A DNA stretch of 64,000 nt from Planctomycetota bacterium (GTDB lineage: Bacteria > Planctomycetota > Phycisphaerae > Phycisphaerales > SM1A02): the NCBI GenBank assembly GCA_003671025.1, contig QWPW01000011.1, positions 19,510 through 83,509 of the forward strand, read 5' to 3'. Of this stretch, positions 1 through 9,939 are shown in pieces. Numbering within the stretch: the first letter of the stretch is position 1; every line of letters begins with the position of its first letter. Under the pieces are notes generated by a model. It did no database searches. It was not told the DNA's origin and was given only the letters and a program-made list of their open reading frames with translations. The position numbers and the translations under genes were made by a program.

Positions 1-881
<881 letters not shown>

Positions 882-932
882 CGATCGACTCCTTAGCGGA
901 CGATTCGCGCCAGACACATCCTTCATCAGCAT

Positions 933-968
933 CGCGAGGCCCGACATGTCGGGCCTCGCGCTTTTTTG
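933..968 (+). terminator. Intrinsic terminator after atpD
   Basis: A perfect 28-base palindrome (933-960, arms meeting at GACATGTC) is followed by CTTTTTTG at 961-968. It closes the ATP synthase operon directly after atpD. Confidence 0.9.
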
Positions 969-1154
969 GGGACCGCGCACGTCCCCGAGAGAATTTGCCT
1001 CCCCGAGCGCAACAGTCAACCGCTTTCACGTTTTTCCTTGATTCTTCGCGGTCTTGGGGTAGTTTCCTAACACCGAGCGTTCGCTTGCTGATTGTTTGAC
1101 ACGCCGCGCGCCGACTCATTCCCTGCCAGCCACCACCACCGTTGGAGATTTCGC

Positions 1155-3440
1155 ATGCGTCAGATGTTGCTCGCCGCCACGATCGTTTTATGTCCCGCCG
1201 TCACGCTCTCGGCGCACGCTCAGAAGAGCGGCGGCAAGGCCGACTTCTCCGCGCGATCCATGGACGCCAATGGTCACACCTATCGCGGCCAAGCACCCGT
1301 TGGTCAAACTCCTGCACCGAGCCTCTCGGTGCAGTTTGGTTTAGATCAGCTCGCCGCGCCGCTCTTTGAACTCAGCGCGATCGATCGCGACTTCTATCTC
1401 GCGCAAGATGAGGACGTCGACTCGCGCAAGCCGCTGCGCTTCGGTATCGAGCGCGACGTGTTCCTCGCCGTTGAAATGGGCGAGTGGATTCAAGTCGAAG
1501 GCGGCAAACTCTGGCGCATCGACATCACTGCGGATGGATCGATGAACGGACGACTCTCGCTCACCGGTTTGCATTTGGATGCCGGTCAGCAGATCACCAT
1601 GTCGGTGCCCAACATGGATGGCTCGGCGGTTGGACCGATCGAAGGCGTCGGCGAATTCAACAACGGAACTGCGTGGGGACTGTGCATGCCTGGGCCGCTC
1701 ACGCGACTCGAATGGTTCGTGCCCACCGGCGGCGTCGCGAAAGAATTGCCTTTCGACGGCGTCGTGTATTGCCACGGATATCGCAACATCTTCGGTGACG
1801 CGTACGAAGGCATCGACGGCGGAGACGGCGGAGTCGCGGGCAACTGCCACAACGATCCACTCTGTTTCGCCGCGTGGGTCAACGAATCCAATGCGGCTGT
1901 GCGTCTGCTCTTCGGCGGGGCGCTCTGCTCGGGCCAGCTCATAGCCACGACCGCGGCCGATGAGACCCCGTACGTTTCGACTGCGAACCACTGCATCTCC
2001 ACGCAGTCGGAAGCGAACTCCTGCCAGTTCCTCTTCTTCTATCGCAACTCGCCTTGCGGCGGCGGCATCGTCGCGGGAACAACCGTGACCGGCGGCGATT
2101 TCACCAGCACCTACTTTGCAAGCGATTGCACGCTGCTAATGATTCGTCCCACGCTCCCCACCACGGTTTACTGGGCCGGTTGGACCAACACCAATCCCGC
2201 GCTCAACACCGCGTCGACGGGCATCCATCATCCTGGTGGCGCCGAGCAAGCGATCTCGTTTGGTGTGAAGAACGCCAGCAGCTTCAACTGCGGTACGCCC
2301 TCGGGCAACTGGAACTCGCTCTCATGGAATAACGGCATCACCGAAGGCGGATCGTCGGGAAGCGCGATCTATCGCGACAGCGATCACAAGCTCTTCGGCG
2401 TGCTTACTTGTGGTGCGTCGAGTTGCTCGCAGACCGGGGCCGATGACGGCTACGGACGTTGGGATCTTGCGGTGAACAACGGTGGTTTTGGAACTCTCCT
2501 GGCCGCAGGCAGCGATGACGCGCAAGAGCAGAACGACACTTGCGCCACTGCGCGCGCGCTCACTGCGGGCACGTACACCGGACTCGTGGTCAAGCGCCTT
2601 GATGAAGACTGGTACGCGTTGCCAGTGCCCAGCGGCTCGTCGCTCACCGTGAGCATGACCTTCACTCACGCTAACGGCGATGTCGATGTGCAACTCTTCA
2701 ACACTTGCGGCGGCGCGGTGGTGCTCGATCGCAACGCGAACACCAGCAACGAGTCTTTCAACTACTCCAACTCTTCGGCATCCAACACGATCTACATGCG
2801 CGTCTACCTCGGCGCCGACACGCGCAATGACTACTCGCTCACGTTTAGCGTTAGCACGCCAGCTCCGTCCAATGACAACTGCTTGACCTCGGTGGCTGTG
2901 CTCGCGGGTTCGTATCCCTTCAACACCAGCGGCGCGACAGGCAGCACTCCAACCGTCACCGCGAGTTGCTCCGACGGCGCGATGAACTCGATCAACAAAG
3001 ATGTGTGGTGGACCTACACCGCGACCTGCAACGGACTCGCCAGCGCAACCACGTGCGGCGCCGCGTACGACAGCAGCATCGTGGTCTACAACGCCGCGAG
3101 CGGTTGCCCGACTGCCGCCACCGCGGTCGTCGCCTGCAACAACAACGGCGCAGGCTGTGGCACCGCGAGCACAGCGCAGTGGAACGCGACGTTGGGTAGC
3201 AGTTGGTATGTCCGCGTCGGTTCCACCAGCAACGTTGGTGGCGCGGGCACGCTCGTCCTCTCTTGCACCGTGGTTTGCCCTGCGGATCAAGATGGCAGCG
3301 GCTCTATCGACGGCGCCGATCTCGCCGCGCTGCTCAACGCGTGGGGAACCAACAACGCGATCGCGGACATCGATGACAGCGGCTCTGTCGACGGCGCGGA
3401 TCTTGCGGCGTTGCTCAACGGCTGGGGCGCTTGCCCGTAA
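1155..3440 (+). CDS. Secreted trypsin-like serine peptidase with PPC-like domain and C-terminal dockerin
   Basis: A predicted extracellular serine peptidase of 761 residues. The start at 1155 is supported by GGAG seven bases upstream and by an ordinary signal peptide (MRQMLLAATIVLCPAV...AHA-Q); an in-frame start at 1092 would only add a non-signal leader. The middle resembles lysyl-endopeptidase-like trypsin folds: His279 in TANHC, Asp324 in SDCTLLMI and Ser401 in GGSSGSAI form a plausible triad, with many cysteines suited to disulfides. A pre-peptidase C-terminal-like beta domain (QEQNDTCATARALTAG...) and a second similar segment follow. The end carries two DxDxSGSxDGADLAALLN repeats closing with WGACP, the planctomycete dockerin-like module. 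Inferred role: degradation of external protein. Confidence 0.88.
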   Translation: MRQMLLAATIVLCPAVTLSAHAQKSGGKADFSARSMDANGHTYRGQAPVGQTPAPSLSVQFGLDQLAAPLFELSAIDRDFYLAQDEDVDSRKPLRFGIERDVFLAVEMGEWIQVEGGKLWRIDITADGSMNGRLSLTGLHLDAGQQITMSVPNMDGSAVGPIEGVGEFNNGTAWGLCMPGPLTRLEWFVPTGGVAKELPFDGVVYCHGYRNIFGDAYEGIDGGDGGVAGNCHNDPLCFAAWVNESNAAVRLLFGGALCSGQLIATTAADETPYVSTANHCISTQSEANSCQFLFFYRNSPCGGGIVAGTTVTGGDFTSTYFASDCTLLMIRPTLPTTVYWAGWTNTNPALNTASTGIHHPGGAEQAISFGVKNASSFNCGTPSGNWNSLSWNNGITEGGSSGSAIYRDSDHKLFGVLTCGASSCSQTGADDGYGRWDLAVNNGGFGTLLAAGSDDAQEQNDTCATARALTAGTYTGLVVKRLDEDWYALPVPSGSSLTVSMTFTHANGDVDVQLFNTCGGAVVLDRNANTSNESFNYSNSSASNTIYMRVYLGADTRNDYSLTFSVSTPAPSNDNCLTSVAVLAGSYPFNTSGATGSTPTVTASCSDGAMNSINKDVWWTYTATCNGLASATTCGAAYDSSIVVYNAASGCPTAATAVVACNNNGAGCGTASTAQWNATLGSSWYVRVGSTSNVGGAGTLVLSCTVVCPADQDGSGSIDGADLAALLNAWGTNNAIADIDDSGSVDGADLAALLNGWGACP

Positions 3441-3478
3441 TGCAGCGTGCGTGATTAGACATTGATCAAGCATCATTC

Positions 3479-3514
3479 GCGGCCGCGTGTACTCCACGCG
3501 GCCGCGTTCTTTTT
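3479..3514 (+). terminator. Intrinsic terminator after the serine peptidase gene
   Basis: An 11-bp perfect stem (3479-3489 with 3495-3505, loop TACTC) is followed by a T-rich tract at 3507-3516. Confidence 0.88.
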
Positions 3515-3556
3515 TTGTTCCACGGATGAGCGCAACGACTTGAGCACGTGTGGACA

Positions 3557-4387
3557 ATGCGCATCGCCAATCGCTTGACGCGCGCGCGAATCGTCGCGAC
3601 GCTTCCATGCATGACGATCTCCTCCACCGTTTTGATTCTGACATTGGCCGCACTTTCGCTGGTGAGTGCGACTTCCGCGCACAGCTTCGCGCAGGATGAC
3701 AAGACGGCCGCGTCGATCGCGCCACCGTCTTCGCTCGTTCCCGCAGCGCGCACCGATGAAGGTTCGATCGCGCGCGAAACCGAACTCATTCGCCGCGCGC
3801 GCGAATCCGCGCCAGTCAACGTGATCTTCGTAGGCGACTCGATCACGCAAGCGTGGGAAGGTCCGGGCAGTGACGCGTGGAACAAATATCTCGCGCCGCT
3901 CAACGCGCTCAACCTCGGCAACTCGGGCGATCGCACCGAGAATGTGCTCTATCGCTTGACGCAAGCGCCGCTCACGCGATTGCAGGCGAAGCACGTGGTG
4001 CTGCTCATCGGCACCAACAATCTCGGTCACGGCACGAGCAACGCAAGTGAGACGCTCGCAGGAATCACTGCTGTCACGCAGCTGCTCGCCGCGCAATGTC
4101 CCGATGCGAAGATCCACATCTTGGAAGTCTTTCCTCGCGGCACACAGATGAATCCGATGCGCGGCGAGTTGTGTCAGATCAATCAAGCGCTGCGCGCGTT
4201 TGTGCGCGACTCGAAGGCGAGCGCGACTGCCGCCAAAGCATCGCCCTACGCCATTCACGCAACGGGCGACGCGTTCCTCAACGCGGACGGTTCGATCTCG
4301 ACTGAGATCATGCCCGACGCGCTGCATCTCACGCCCAAGGGATACGAGATGTGGGCGCAAGCGATGTCGCGTGTGTTGGCGCAGTGA
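3557..4387 (+). CDS. Secreted SGNH/GDSL-family hydrolase
   Basis: A predicted exported esterase or lipase-like enzyme of the SGNH superfamily. Block I is VIFVGDSITQAWEG with the nucleophilic Ser in GDS, block II is GNSGDRTENVLYRL, block III is LLIGTNNLGHG, and block V is DALHLTPKGYEMWA with the catalytic Asp and His. The arrangement resembles platelet-activating-factor acetylhydrolase-like and rhamnogalacturonan acetylesterase-like proteins. The N-terminus is a long signal peptide ending near SAHSFAQ. ATG 3557 is preferred over GTG 3548; ATG 3611 is also possible, and no strong ribosome binding site decides between them. The substrate cannot be predicted. Confidence 0.85.
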   Translation: MRIANRLTRARIVATLPCMTISSTVLILTLAALSLVSATSAHSFAQDDKTAASIAPPSSLVPAARTDEGSIARETELIRRARESAPVNVIFVGDSITQAWEGPGSDAWNKYLAPLNALNLGNSGDRTENVLYRLTQAPLTRLQAKHVVLLIGTNNLGHGTSNASETLAGITAVTQLLAAQCPDAKIHILEVFPRGTQMNPMRGELCQINQALRAFVRDSKASATAAKASPYAIHATGDAFLNADGSISTEIMPDALHLTPKGYEMWAQAMSRVLAQ

Positions 4388-4406
4388 CACACACGCGCGA
4401 AGGTCG

Positions 4407-4442
4407 CGAGGCGCAGCGACCGCGGCGCTTGATCGCGCCTCG
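4407..4442. terminator. Weak hairpin between two convergent genes
   Basis: CGAGGCGC (4407-4414) pairs with GCGCCTCG (4435-4442) over a 20-base loop. It lies in the 95-base gap between the convergent SGNH and kinase genes but lacks a T tract, so a role in termination is only a guess. Confidence 0.3.
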
Positions 4443-4482
4443 TCTGATGCAGAGCCGATGCTGAATCACCTCTGCACAACTC

Positions 4483-6588
4483 TCACCGCCAGCGTGGCAA
4501 ATCGACGTTCGTAGGATCGTGCGCTTCGTATCGCGCGATGATCGCTTTCAGTTCCGCGTCGAGTTGCGGGTCGAACGCGGGCGCGCCTTCACTGCCCGCT
4601 GCAGTTCGCGCGCGCTCGCGCGTGATCCACAGCACCTCCGCGCGCGCGCCGTCGCGCCAGACATCTTGAATGCGACGCTCGGGGTCGGCGGCTTCTGGAG
4701 TTCCGGCGGCCGCGACCTCGGGCAATCCTGCCATCGCCTTCTCGTACCACTCGAGTGCGCCATCGAAATCCTTCTGTTCGCGCAGGAAATCGCCCATAAA
4801 CGAGTACACGTGGCGCCTCTGCTGATGGCCTGGCGACGTGGCTGCCTCGGTGAGCGCGATGCCTTCTTCAAGACTCGCCCGTTGCGCGACGGTGTTTCCT
4901 TCGAGTCTGTAGACGAAGGATCTTTCCACGGGAACGGTGCAACGACTGAACGGAGGATTGGAATGCGTCGCCCAGAACGCGAGCGCGAGATCGAAATACG
5001 CATGCGCCTCTTTCGCGCGCGTCACTCCCTGTCTGCGCAGATTGCCGCCGAGCATGGTTTGCAGAAACGCGACGTCGCCTTGCCGCGTGCCCTTCGCCTC
5101 TGCGTTGACGAGCATCGCGCGATAGAGCGGCTCCGCTTCAATCCAACGATCGGCTCGGTCGTAGCCGCGCGCCAAGATGAGCGCCGACTGCTGCGACTCG
5201 GCGCCATCGATGCCGAGCACTTCACAGTTGATCGCGTGCAGCGTCTCCATCAGCTCGATCGCCTTCGGATCATCGACAATGTCGCCGCGCGTCTTACCCG
5301 TGATCGGTCGCAACTGCGTGCGTGCGCGCGTGAGCAATTCGCTGAGCTGCTGGTTGCGTGCGATCTCGGCTTGCGCACGATTGGATTCATGCCGCGAGTA
5401 CACGCTGAGCGCACTCACCAGCAACACGACGAACAGGCCTAACGCTGTGAGCGCCACGCGATGTTTGCGCAACACAAACGAGACGGCGTATCCCGAATCT
5501 TTGGGCGCCGCCATGATCGGTTGACCTTCGCGTAAGCGCGCGAGGTCATCAGCGAACGCGCGCGCGTCGGGATAGCGCTGCGCGATTTCCTGCGCGCACG
5601 CCTTGGCGACAATCCACTCGATTTCCCCACGAAACGCGCGGTTTTGCGCCAGTTGCGAGAGCGGCGGCACGACGCGCTCCGCGGCCATGCGCAGACGCGG
5701 GCCGATCGGCATGTGATGCTCGCGACTGGTGCGCTCGACTCCGGGCGCGCGCCCCGCGAGCAACACGCACGCCACGAGGCCGAGCGCGTAGACATCGCTC
5801 GCCGGACCCACGCGCGACGCGTCAAGATTCGCTTGCTCAGGACTCATGAACTCTGGCGTGCCCACGACCGCGCCCACGCGCGTGGTGTGTTGTCGCGTCG
5901 TGTCGCTGATCGTTGCGTTCGTCGTGCCATCAATCGCGCTGTGCGCATCGGCATCAAGCGCGCCATCATCAAGCACCTTGGCGATACCAAAGTCGATGAC
6001 CTGCACTTCGAACGCGTCGGCGCTTCCGCTCACGAGAATGTTGCTCGGCTTGAGATCGCGATGCACGACACCGATTGCGTGCGCTGCTTTGACTGCGGCT
6101 GCGACTTCTTCGAGCACGCGTAATCGAAGCGTTGTTGAAGCACCAACGCGACCACACCAACGATCAATCGGCTCGCCCGCGACAAAGGGCATCGCGAACC
6201 ATGGCACGCCTACCGCGCCATCACCGGGCGTGGTTTCGCCCGCGTCGATGATCGACACGATGCTGCGATGACGAAGGCGCGCGAGCAGTGCACGCTCGAT
6301 GCGAAAGCGGGACGCGACGCTCGCGCTTACGGCGGGCTCGACCAGAATCTTGATCGCGAGCTCACGCGCAATCGGTCGTCGTTGCCGCGCGCGAAACACC
6401 ACCGATGCGCTGCCGCGCCCAATTTCCTCGAGTAATTCGTAGGGTCCGATCCACTCGCCCACCGTCGGAGGCGCCGCGCGAGCGACACCCAACAGGCGAA
6501 GCATCGCGTCATCCGCAGTCGGTGTGGCCATCGGGAGTCGCTCGTGCGAATCGGCACTGCCGTCGCTGCTGGGTTTTGGATTCATCAT
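4483..6588 (-). CDS. Membrane-anchored serine/threonine protein kinase with C-terminal sensor-like region
   Basis: A Hanks-type kinase of 701 residues. Seen in the sequence: glycine-rich loop GRGSASVVFRA (about residue 55), the AIKIL lysine, catalytic VVHRDLKPSN (about 173-182), VIDFGIAK, and GTPEFMSPEQ at the activation segment. One transmembrane helix (ALTALGLFVVLLVSALSVYS, about 377-396) separates the cytoplasmic kinase from roughly 300 residues that look helical and TPR-like and would lie outside the membrane. The start at 6588 overlaps the stop of the upstream sigma-like gene as ATGA, so the two are translationally coupled. Inferred role: it senses a signal across the membrane and phosphorylates a partner, possibly the coupled sigma-like factor. 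Confidence 0.93.
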   Translation of the reverse strand: MMNPKPSSDGSADSHERLPMATPTADDAMLRLLGVARAAPPTVGEWIGPYELLEEIGRGSASVVFRARQRRPIARELAIKILVEPAVSASVASRFRIERALLARLRHRSIVSIIDAGETTPGDGAVGVPWFAMPFVAGEPIDRWCGRVGASTTLRLRVLEEVAAAVKAAHAIGVVHRDLKPSNILVSGSADAFEVQVIDFGIAKVLDDGALDADAHSAIDGTTNATISDTTRQHTTRVGAVVGTPEFMSPEQANLDASRVGPASDVYALGLVACVLLAGRAPGVERTSREHHMPIGPRLRMAAERVVPPLSQLAQNRAFRGEIEWIVAKACAQEIAQRYPDARAFADDLARLREGQPIMAAPKDSGYAVSFVLRKHRVALTALGLFVVLLVSALSVYSRHESNRAQAEIARNQQLSELLTRARTQLRPITGKTRGDIVDDPKAIELMETLHAINCEVLGIDGAESQQSALILARGYDRADRWIEAEPLYRAMLVNAEAKGTRQGDVAFLQTMLGGNLRRQGVTRAKEAHAYFDLALAFWATHSNPPFSRCTVPVERSFVYRLEGNTVAQRASLEEGIALTEAATSPGHQQRRHVYSFMGDFLREQKDFDGALEWYEKAMAGLPEVAAAGTPEAADPERRIQDVWRDGARAEVLWITRERARTAAGSEGAPAFDPQLDAELKAIIARYEAHDPTNVDLPRWR

Positions 6589-7340
6589 CGCGCGAGCGAC
6601 TCCATGAGCCGCGCGATTTCGTGATCGAGTTCGCACGGATCGGCGCCGTCTTCAACGAGCAACTCGGCGATGGCGCGGCGAAACTTCATGCTCACAGTGC
6701 GCACCAGCCCCGCGCATTGAATCGGCGACAGCGCCGTCTGCGCGGCGATGAGCTCGTAGGGAATTTGTTCGACGCAGTGACGCATGAAGATATCGAAGTG
6801 CTGGGACTGTCCGCTCTCGGTGCACGCCGCTTCGGTGCGTGTCAACGCTTCGCGCACCAACACACGCGCATGCGCTCGATCGAACACGTGCGCCGCACCG
6901 ATGAACTTTCCTGACGCATGGATGGCCTTCTCTTGGGCCAACACGCCGGCGCTCGCGCACATGTCCCCCGCGACTTCGATTGCTTCGATGGATCGCCCGC
7001 CGCGCTCTTTGCGTTCTCGCTGCTGGGTGCGATGCACCTCAAACAGAAAGAAGTTGAGCCCGTTCACAAGCCAACGACTCAGGCGAATTCCTTCATTTTC
7101 CCACGAAAGTTGCCACTCGCTGAGCCACTCACTGCGTGCGAGACGACTGGCGAAGTACCCCGCCACAATGTCGCGCGGCTCGCCGAGACTGCGGAAGCTA
7201 GTGGCCGAAAAATAAATCTGCAGCGGTTCGTCGTACACGCGCATGATGTGAGCGGTGAGTTCGCTGCTGCGTCCTTGCACAATCGCATCGACGACAAACG
7301 TTCGTTCCGTGGGCGGAAAGTGCTCGCGCCGAGTGCTCAT
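6585..7340 (-). CDS. Divergent ECF-type sigma-70-like factor, coupled to the kinase gene
   Basis: A 251-residue protein with the layout of ECF sigma factors. The first half (EPLQIYFSATSFRSLG, then RDIVAGYFASRLA and RLSRWLVNGLNFFLFEV) corresponds to region 2. The C-terminal part (IPYELIAAQTALSPIQCAGL, then VRTVSMKFRRAIAELL) looks like the region-4 helix-turn-helix. The match to canonical ECF factors is weak: the usual DLVQEVF-type motif is replaced by DIVAGYF. It overlaps both neighbours by 4 nt (ATGA at 7340-7337 and 6588-6585), so lipoprotein, sigma-like factor and kinase form one coupled operon. The gene at 9940-10743 is a clear paralogue. Inferred role: transcriptional output of the adjacent kinase. 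Confidence 0.75.
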   Translation of the reverse strand: MSTRREHFPPTERTFVVDAIVQGRSSELTAHIMRVYDEPLQIYFSATSFRSLGEPRDIVAGYFASRLARSEWLSEWQLSWENEGIRLSRWLVNGLNFFLFEVHRTQQRERKERGGRSIEAIEVAGDMCASAGVLAQEKAIHASGKFIGAAHVFDRAHARVLVREALTRTEAACTESGQSQHFDIFMRHCVEQIPYELIAAQTALSPIQCAGLVRTVSMKFRRAIAELLVEDGADPCELDHEIARLMESLAR

Positions 7341-7753
7341 TGATCGCCACGCGCGGCGCGACGCGCGCGCTGCGCATCTGCTTGCGCCTCTTCATCCGCG
7401 ACCCAGTTGGGAACAGCGGTACGCACAACTTTTCCCTGCGCATCAAAGACCACCGAGTAGGCGCGCTCGGGTTCACCATGAAACGCAGCACCAGAGGCGA
7501 GACTCGAAAGTCCATCGCCCCACTGCAATCGTTCGCCTTCGAGCCCGTCGTCTTTGAGTGTGAGCGGCCACAACGAACTCGGCTCGCCCAACAGTTCAAT
7601 CACCTCGACGCGGCTCATGCCCGCGTGTACAGAATCAAATCGTTCCACCACCACTGTTGAAGCACACGCGCACAACGACAATCCGAGGAAGCCGAGCAAG
7701 CCGCAAATCAATGCGCGCGTAAAGATCAATTCCAGCATGAGGACATTGTGCAT
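7337..7753 (-). CDS. Small lipoprotein of SmpA/BamE-like fold, first gene of sigma-kinase operon
   Basis: A 138-residue exported protein. ATG 7753 is preceded by GAGGG six bases upstream and is preferred over GTG 7756. The N-terminus is a signal peptide ending in a lipobox (LGLSLCACAS), so it is probably lipid-anchored. The mature part begins RFDSVHAGMSRVEVIELLGE, the 'G-M-x-xx-V...LG-P/E' pattern seen in the SmpA/OmlA (BamE) domain, followed by a beta-rich segment with a Trp-containing strand and a conserved-looking FDAQGKVVRT. It is coupled by ATGA to the sigma-like gene. It may serve an envelope-sensing role for the operon; this is inference from position. Confidence 0.7.
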   Translation of the reverse strand: MHNVLMLELIFTRALICGLLGFLGLSLCACASTVVVERFDSVHAGMSRVEVIELLGEPSSLWPLTLKDDGLEGERLQWGDGLSSLASGAAFHGEPERAYSVVFDAQGKVVRTAVPNWVADEEAQADAQRARRAARGDQ

Positions 7754-7808
7754 CACTTGCCCTCACTGGTGCAAGCGTGTTCGCGAGTGAGCTGGTTACT
7801 CTGCGCCG

Positions 7809-9809
7809 ATGCTCACCGCTGAGAAACCCGCAACTGCCTATTCATTGACCGACGCCGCTGCTCGCGCGACCCACGCTTTGATCGAGAAATATGGGCAAAC
7901 GCATGCGACTGCGATTCGCAGCGGTGTCGCGCTCGTTGCAAAGCGCTGGAGCGCCGCCGACGGTGATGCCGCGCAATTCGAGGAGTTCTGCGTCAAGCAT
8001 TTTGTTGCTGACAGCAACGAGCGCACGCGTCTGCTGCTGCGGCTCGAGCAGGCGATGGAGCAGATCGACGGCCATCTCTACGAAATGCGACGCACCCTGC
8101 GCCGCCATCACGATTTGCGCGGCGATGAGTTTCCTGGCGTCGATGACATCTTGGCGCAATTCAATTGCTCGCCTGATATCTCCGAGCAGTTGTACAAGCA
8201 GAAGATCGCGCATCTTGCGCTGCTCAACTTCCCCAAAGTCACGCTTGACATCATGCTCAAAGATGGCGCCGCGTGGAGCGACGAGGAGTGGGCGGCGGCG
8301 CGCGTCGCGTTGAGCTTTGGACCACGCATCCCCGCAGAACTCGCGGAGCGCGGCAGCAAAGTCTCGTTTCACGCAGGCAAGTTTGTCGCGGACTTTCACG
8401 TTCCCGTGGGCTCAATGGTGGATGACCAAGGCAAGCGATGGTTTGACGCTGATCGCAAACTCATCGCGCATTGGTTGGTGCGCGAAGAAATCAAGGCTGG
8501 ATACGGCGACGTTGACGGCGTGCACAAACAGCGCGCGCTGTCGTGGGTGATGGCCCGTCACATCGATGGAAGTATTCCCGCGAGCATCATGAACGGACGC
8601 ACCGGCGCGCTGGAAACGCGCGCATGGAATCCGCACGCCAACACGCTCGATGGCGTCGCCGCGAGCGAGCTCTTTGGACTCGAACGCTACGAACAATGGA
8701 TCGCGCAATTTCACATGGCGCGCGAGTTTGATCCGTACTACCCCGACGAACCCACCGCGATCGCGCGCAAGTTTGCGCTCGAGCGTGAGATGCCTGAGCA
8801 CGAAGTCGAGCAGCTGATGATCGCGCTGCTGGAATCGCCCGTGCGTCAAGATCTCGCTCGATTCCTCGGCAAAAAGGTGGGTCGCGCGCTCGAGCCATTC
8901 GACATCTACTTCGATGATGTGGTCGAAGCGAAGCCCGCGACCGAAATGAACGCAGCAGTGCGCGCGCGTTTTTCTAGCGGCAAAGATCTTGAGGCAAAGC
9001 TCCCGACACTGCTTCGCGAGTTGGGCTACAGCGACAGCGACGCCGACTTCTTAGGCAGCCACATTCGCGTGGAGATTTGCAAAGGCGCTGGCCACGCGAT
9101 GCGTCCCTATCTCAAGGGCTACGGCGCGTGGCTGCGCACGTCGAGTCTCGAGAGCGAACTCGGTTGGGATGGTTTCGACACCGCGATGCACGAGCTCGGG
9201 CACAACCTCGAGCAACTGTGTTCGACCTACTTTGTCTCGCGCCCTGCGCTGCGTGGCGTTCCCAACACTGCGTGCACCGAGGCGTTTGCGTTTCTCTATC
9301 AGTCGTTGGCCAAGCGCGTGCTCGGCGTTGAAAGCGCAGCCGAAGCAGAGCGACAATTCGCCGTCGATTCGGTGGGCACGATGCTCGCCGCGTGCCAGAT
9401 TGCCGGACCGTCGCTGCTCGAATTGCGCGTATGGCGCTGGCTGTACGCCAATCCGCAAGCAACGGCGAGCGCGTTACGCGACGAGGTCCTGCGCGTCGCC
9501 GACGACCTGTGGGCGCGCTACTACCAGCGTGATTTCGGCGCTGATCCCTATCGCATTCTCGCCGCGTATCAGCACATGATCGCGCATCCGCTCTATCTGC
9601 CTGACTACACGCTTGGCCACGTCATGAGCCATCAGATTCGCTCGAGCATGCGCGGGAAAGATCTTGCTGCCGAAACCAAGCGCATCACCTCGCTTGGCTG
9701 CGTGACGCCTGATTTGTGGATGCGTCGCGCCGTCGGCAGCGCCGTTTCTGCCGAGGTTCTCGCGCGCGATGCGGCCATCGGCGTCCGATTGCTCATGCAA
9801 AGTGCCTAA
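7809..9809 (+). CDS. Gluzincin metallopeptidase, M3-like
   Basis: A 666-residue protein without signal peptide, so probably cytoplasmic. It carries the zinc motif HELGH (His461, Glu462, His465) within FDTAMHELGHNLEQ and a third-ligand candidate Glu491 in CTEAFAFLYQ, 26 residues after the second His. That spacing matches the M3 (thimet oligopeptidase/oligoendopeptidase F) family, and a mostly helical N-terminal half is also consistent. Conserved-looking GYGAWLRTSS precedes the motif and HPLYLPDYTLGHVMSHQIRS follows. The assignment to M3 rests on motif spacing only; overall similarity to characterised M3 enzymes seems low. It lies between the sigma-kinase operon (divergent) and the sigma paralogue. 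Confidence 0.75.
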   Translation: MLTAEKPATAYSLTDAAARATHALIEKYGQTHATAIRSGVALVAKRWSAADGDAAQFEEFCVKHFVADSNERTRLLLRLEQAMEQIDGHLYEMRRTLRRHHDLRGDEFPGVDDILAQFNCSPDISEQLYKQKIAHLALLNFPKVTLDIMLKDGAAWSDEEWAAARVALSFGPRIPAELAERGSKVSFHAGKFVADFHVPVGSMVDDQGKRWFDADRKLIAHWLVREEIKAGYGDVDGVHKQRALSWVMARHIDGSIPASIMNGRTGALETRAWNPHANTLDGVAASELFGLERYEQWIAQFHMAREFDPYYPDEPTAIARKFALEREMPEHEVEQLMIALLESPVRQDLARFLGKKVGRALEPFDIYFDDVVEAKPATEMNAAVRARFSSGKDLEAKLPTLLRELGYSDSDADFLGSHIRVEICKGAGHAMRPYLKGYGAWLRTSSLESELGWDGFDTAMHELGHNLEQLCSTYFVSRPALRGVPNTACTEAFAFLYQSLAKRVLGVESAAEAERQFAVDSVGTMLAACQIAGPSLLELRVWRWLYANPQATASALRDEVLRVADDLWARYYQRDFGADPYRILAAYQHMIAHPLYLPDYTLGHVMSHQIRSSMRGKDLAAETKRITSLGCVTPDLWMRRAVGSAVSAEVLARDAAIGVRLLMQSA

Positions 9810-9939
9810 ACCCTGCTGACTTCGGATTTTCCGCGCAGAAGGGTCCACGGTTTTGTCTCTTCTCCAATGCGGAGCGAATTGCGGGCGGTTGCCTGTCGAT
9901 ATCGCGTTTCCGACTGCGACCTGTTTCTCGACGAACGCG

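Noticed and set aside
2322..3725. A 467-codon minus-strand frame over the serine peptidase gene
   Set aside because: It is Arg/Ala-rich shadow sequence that also crosses a terminator hairpin.
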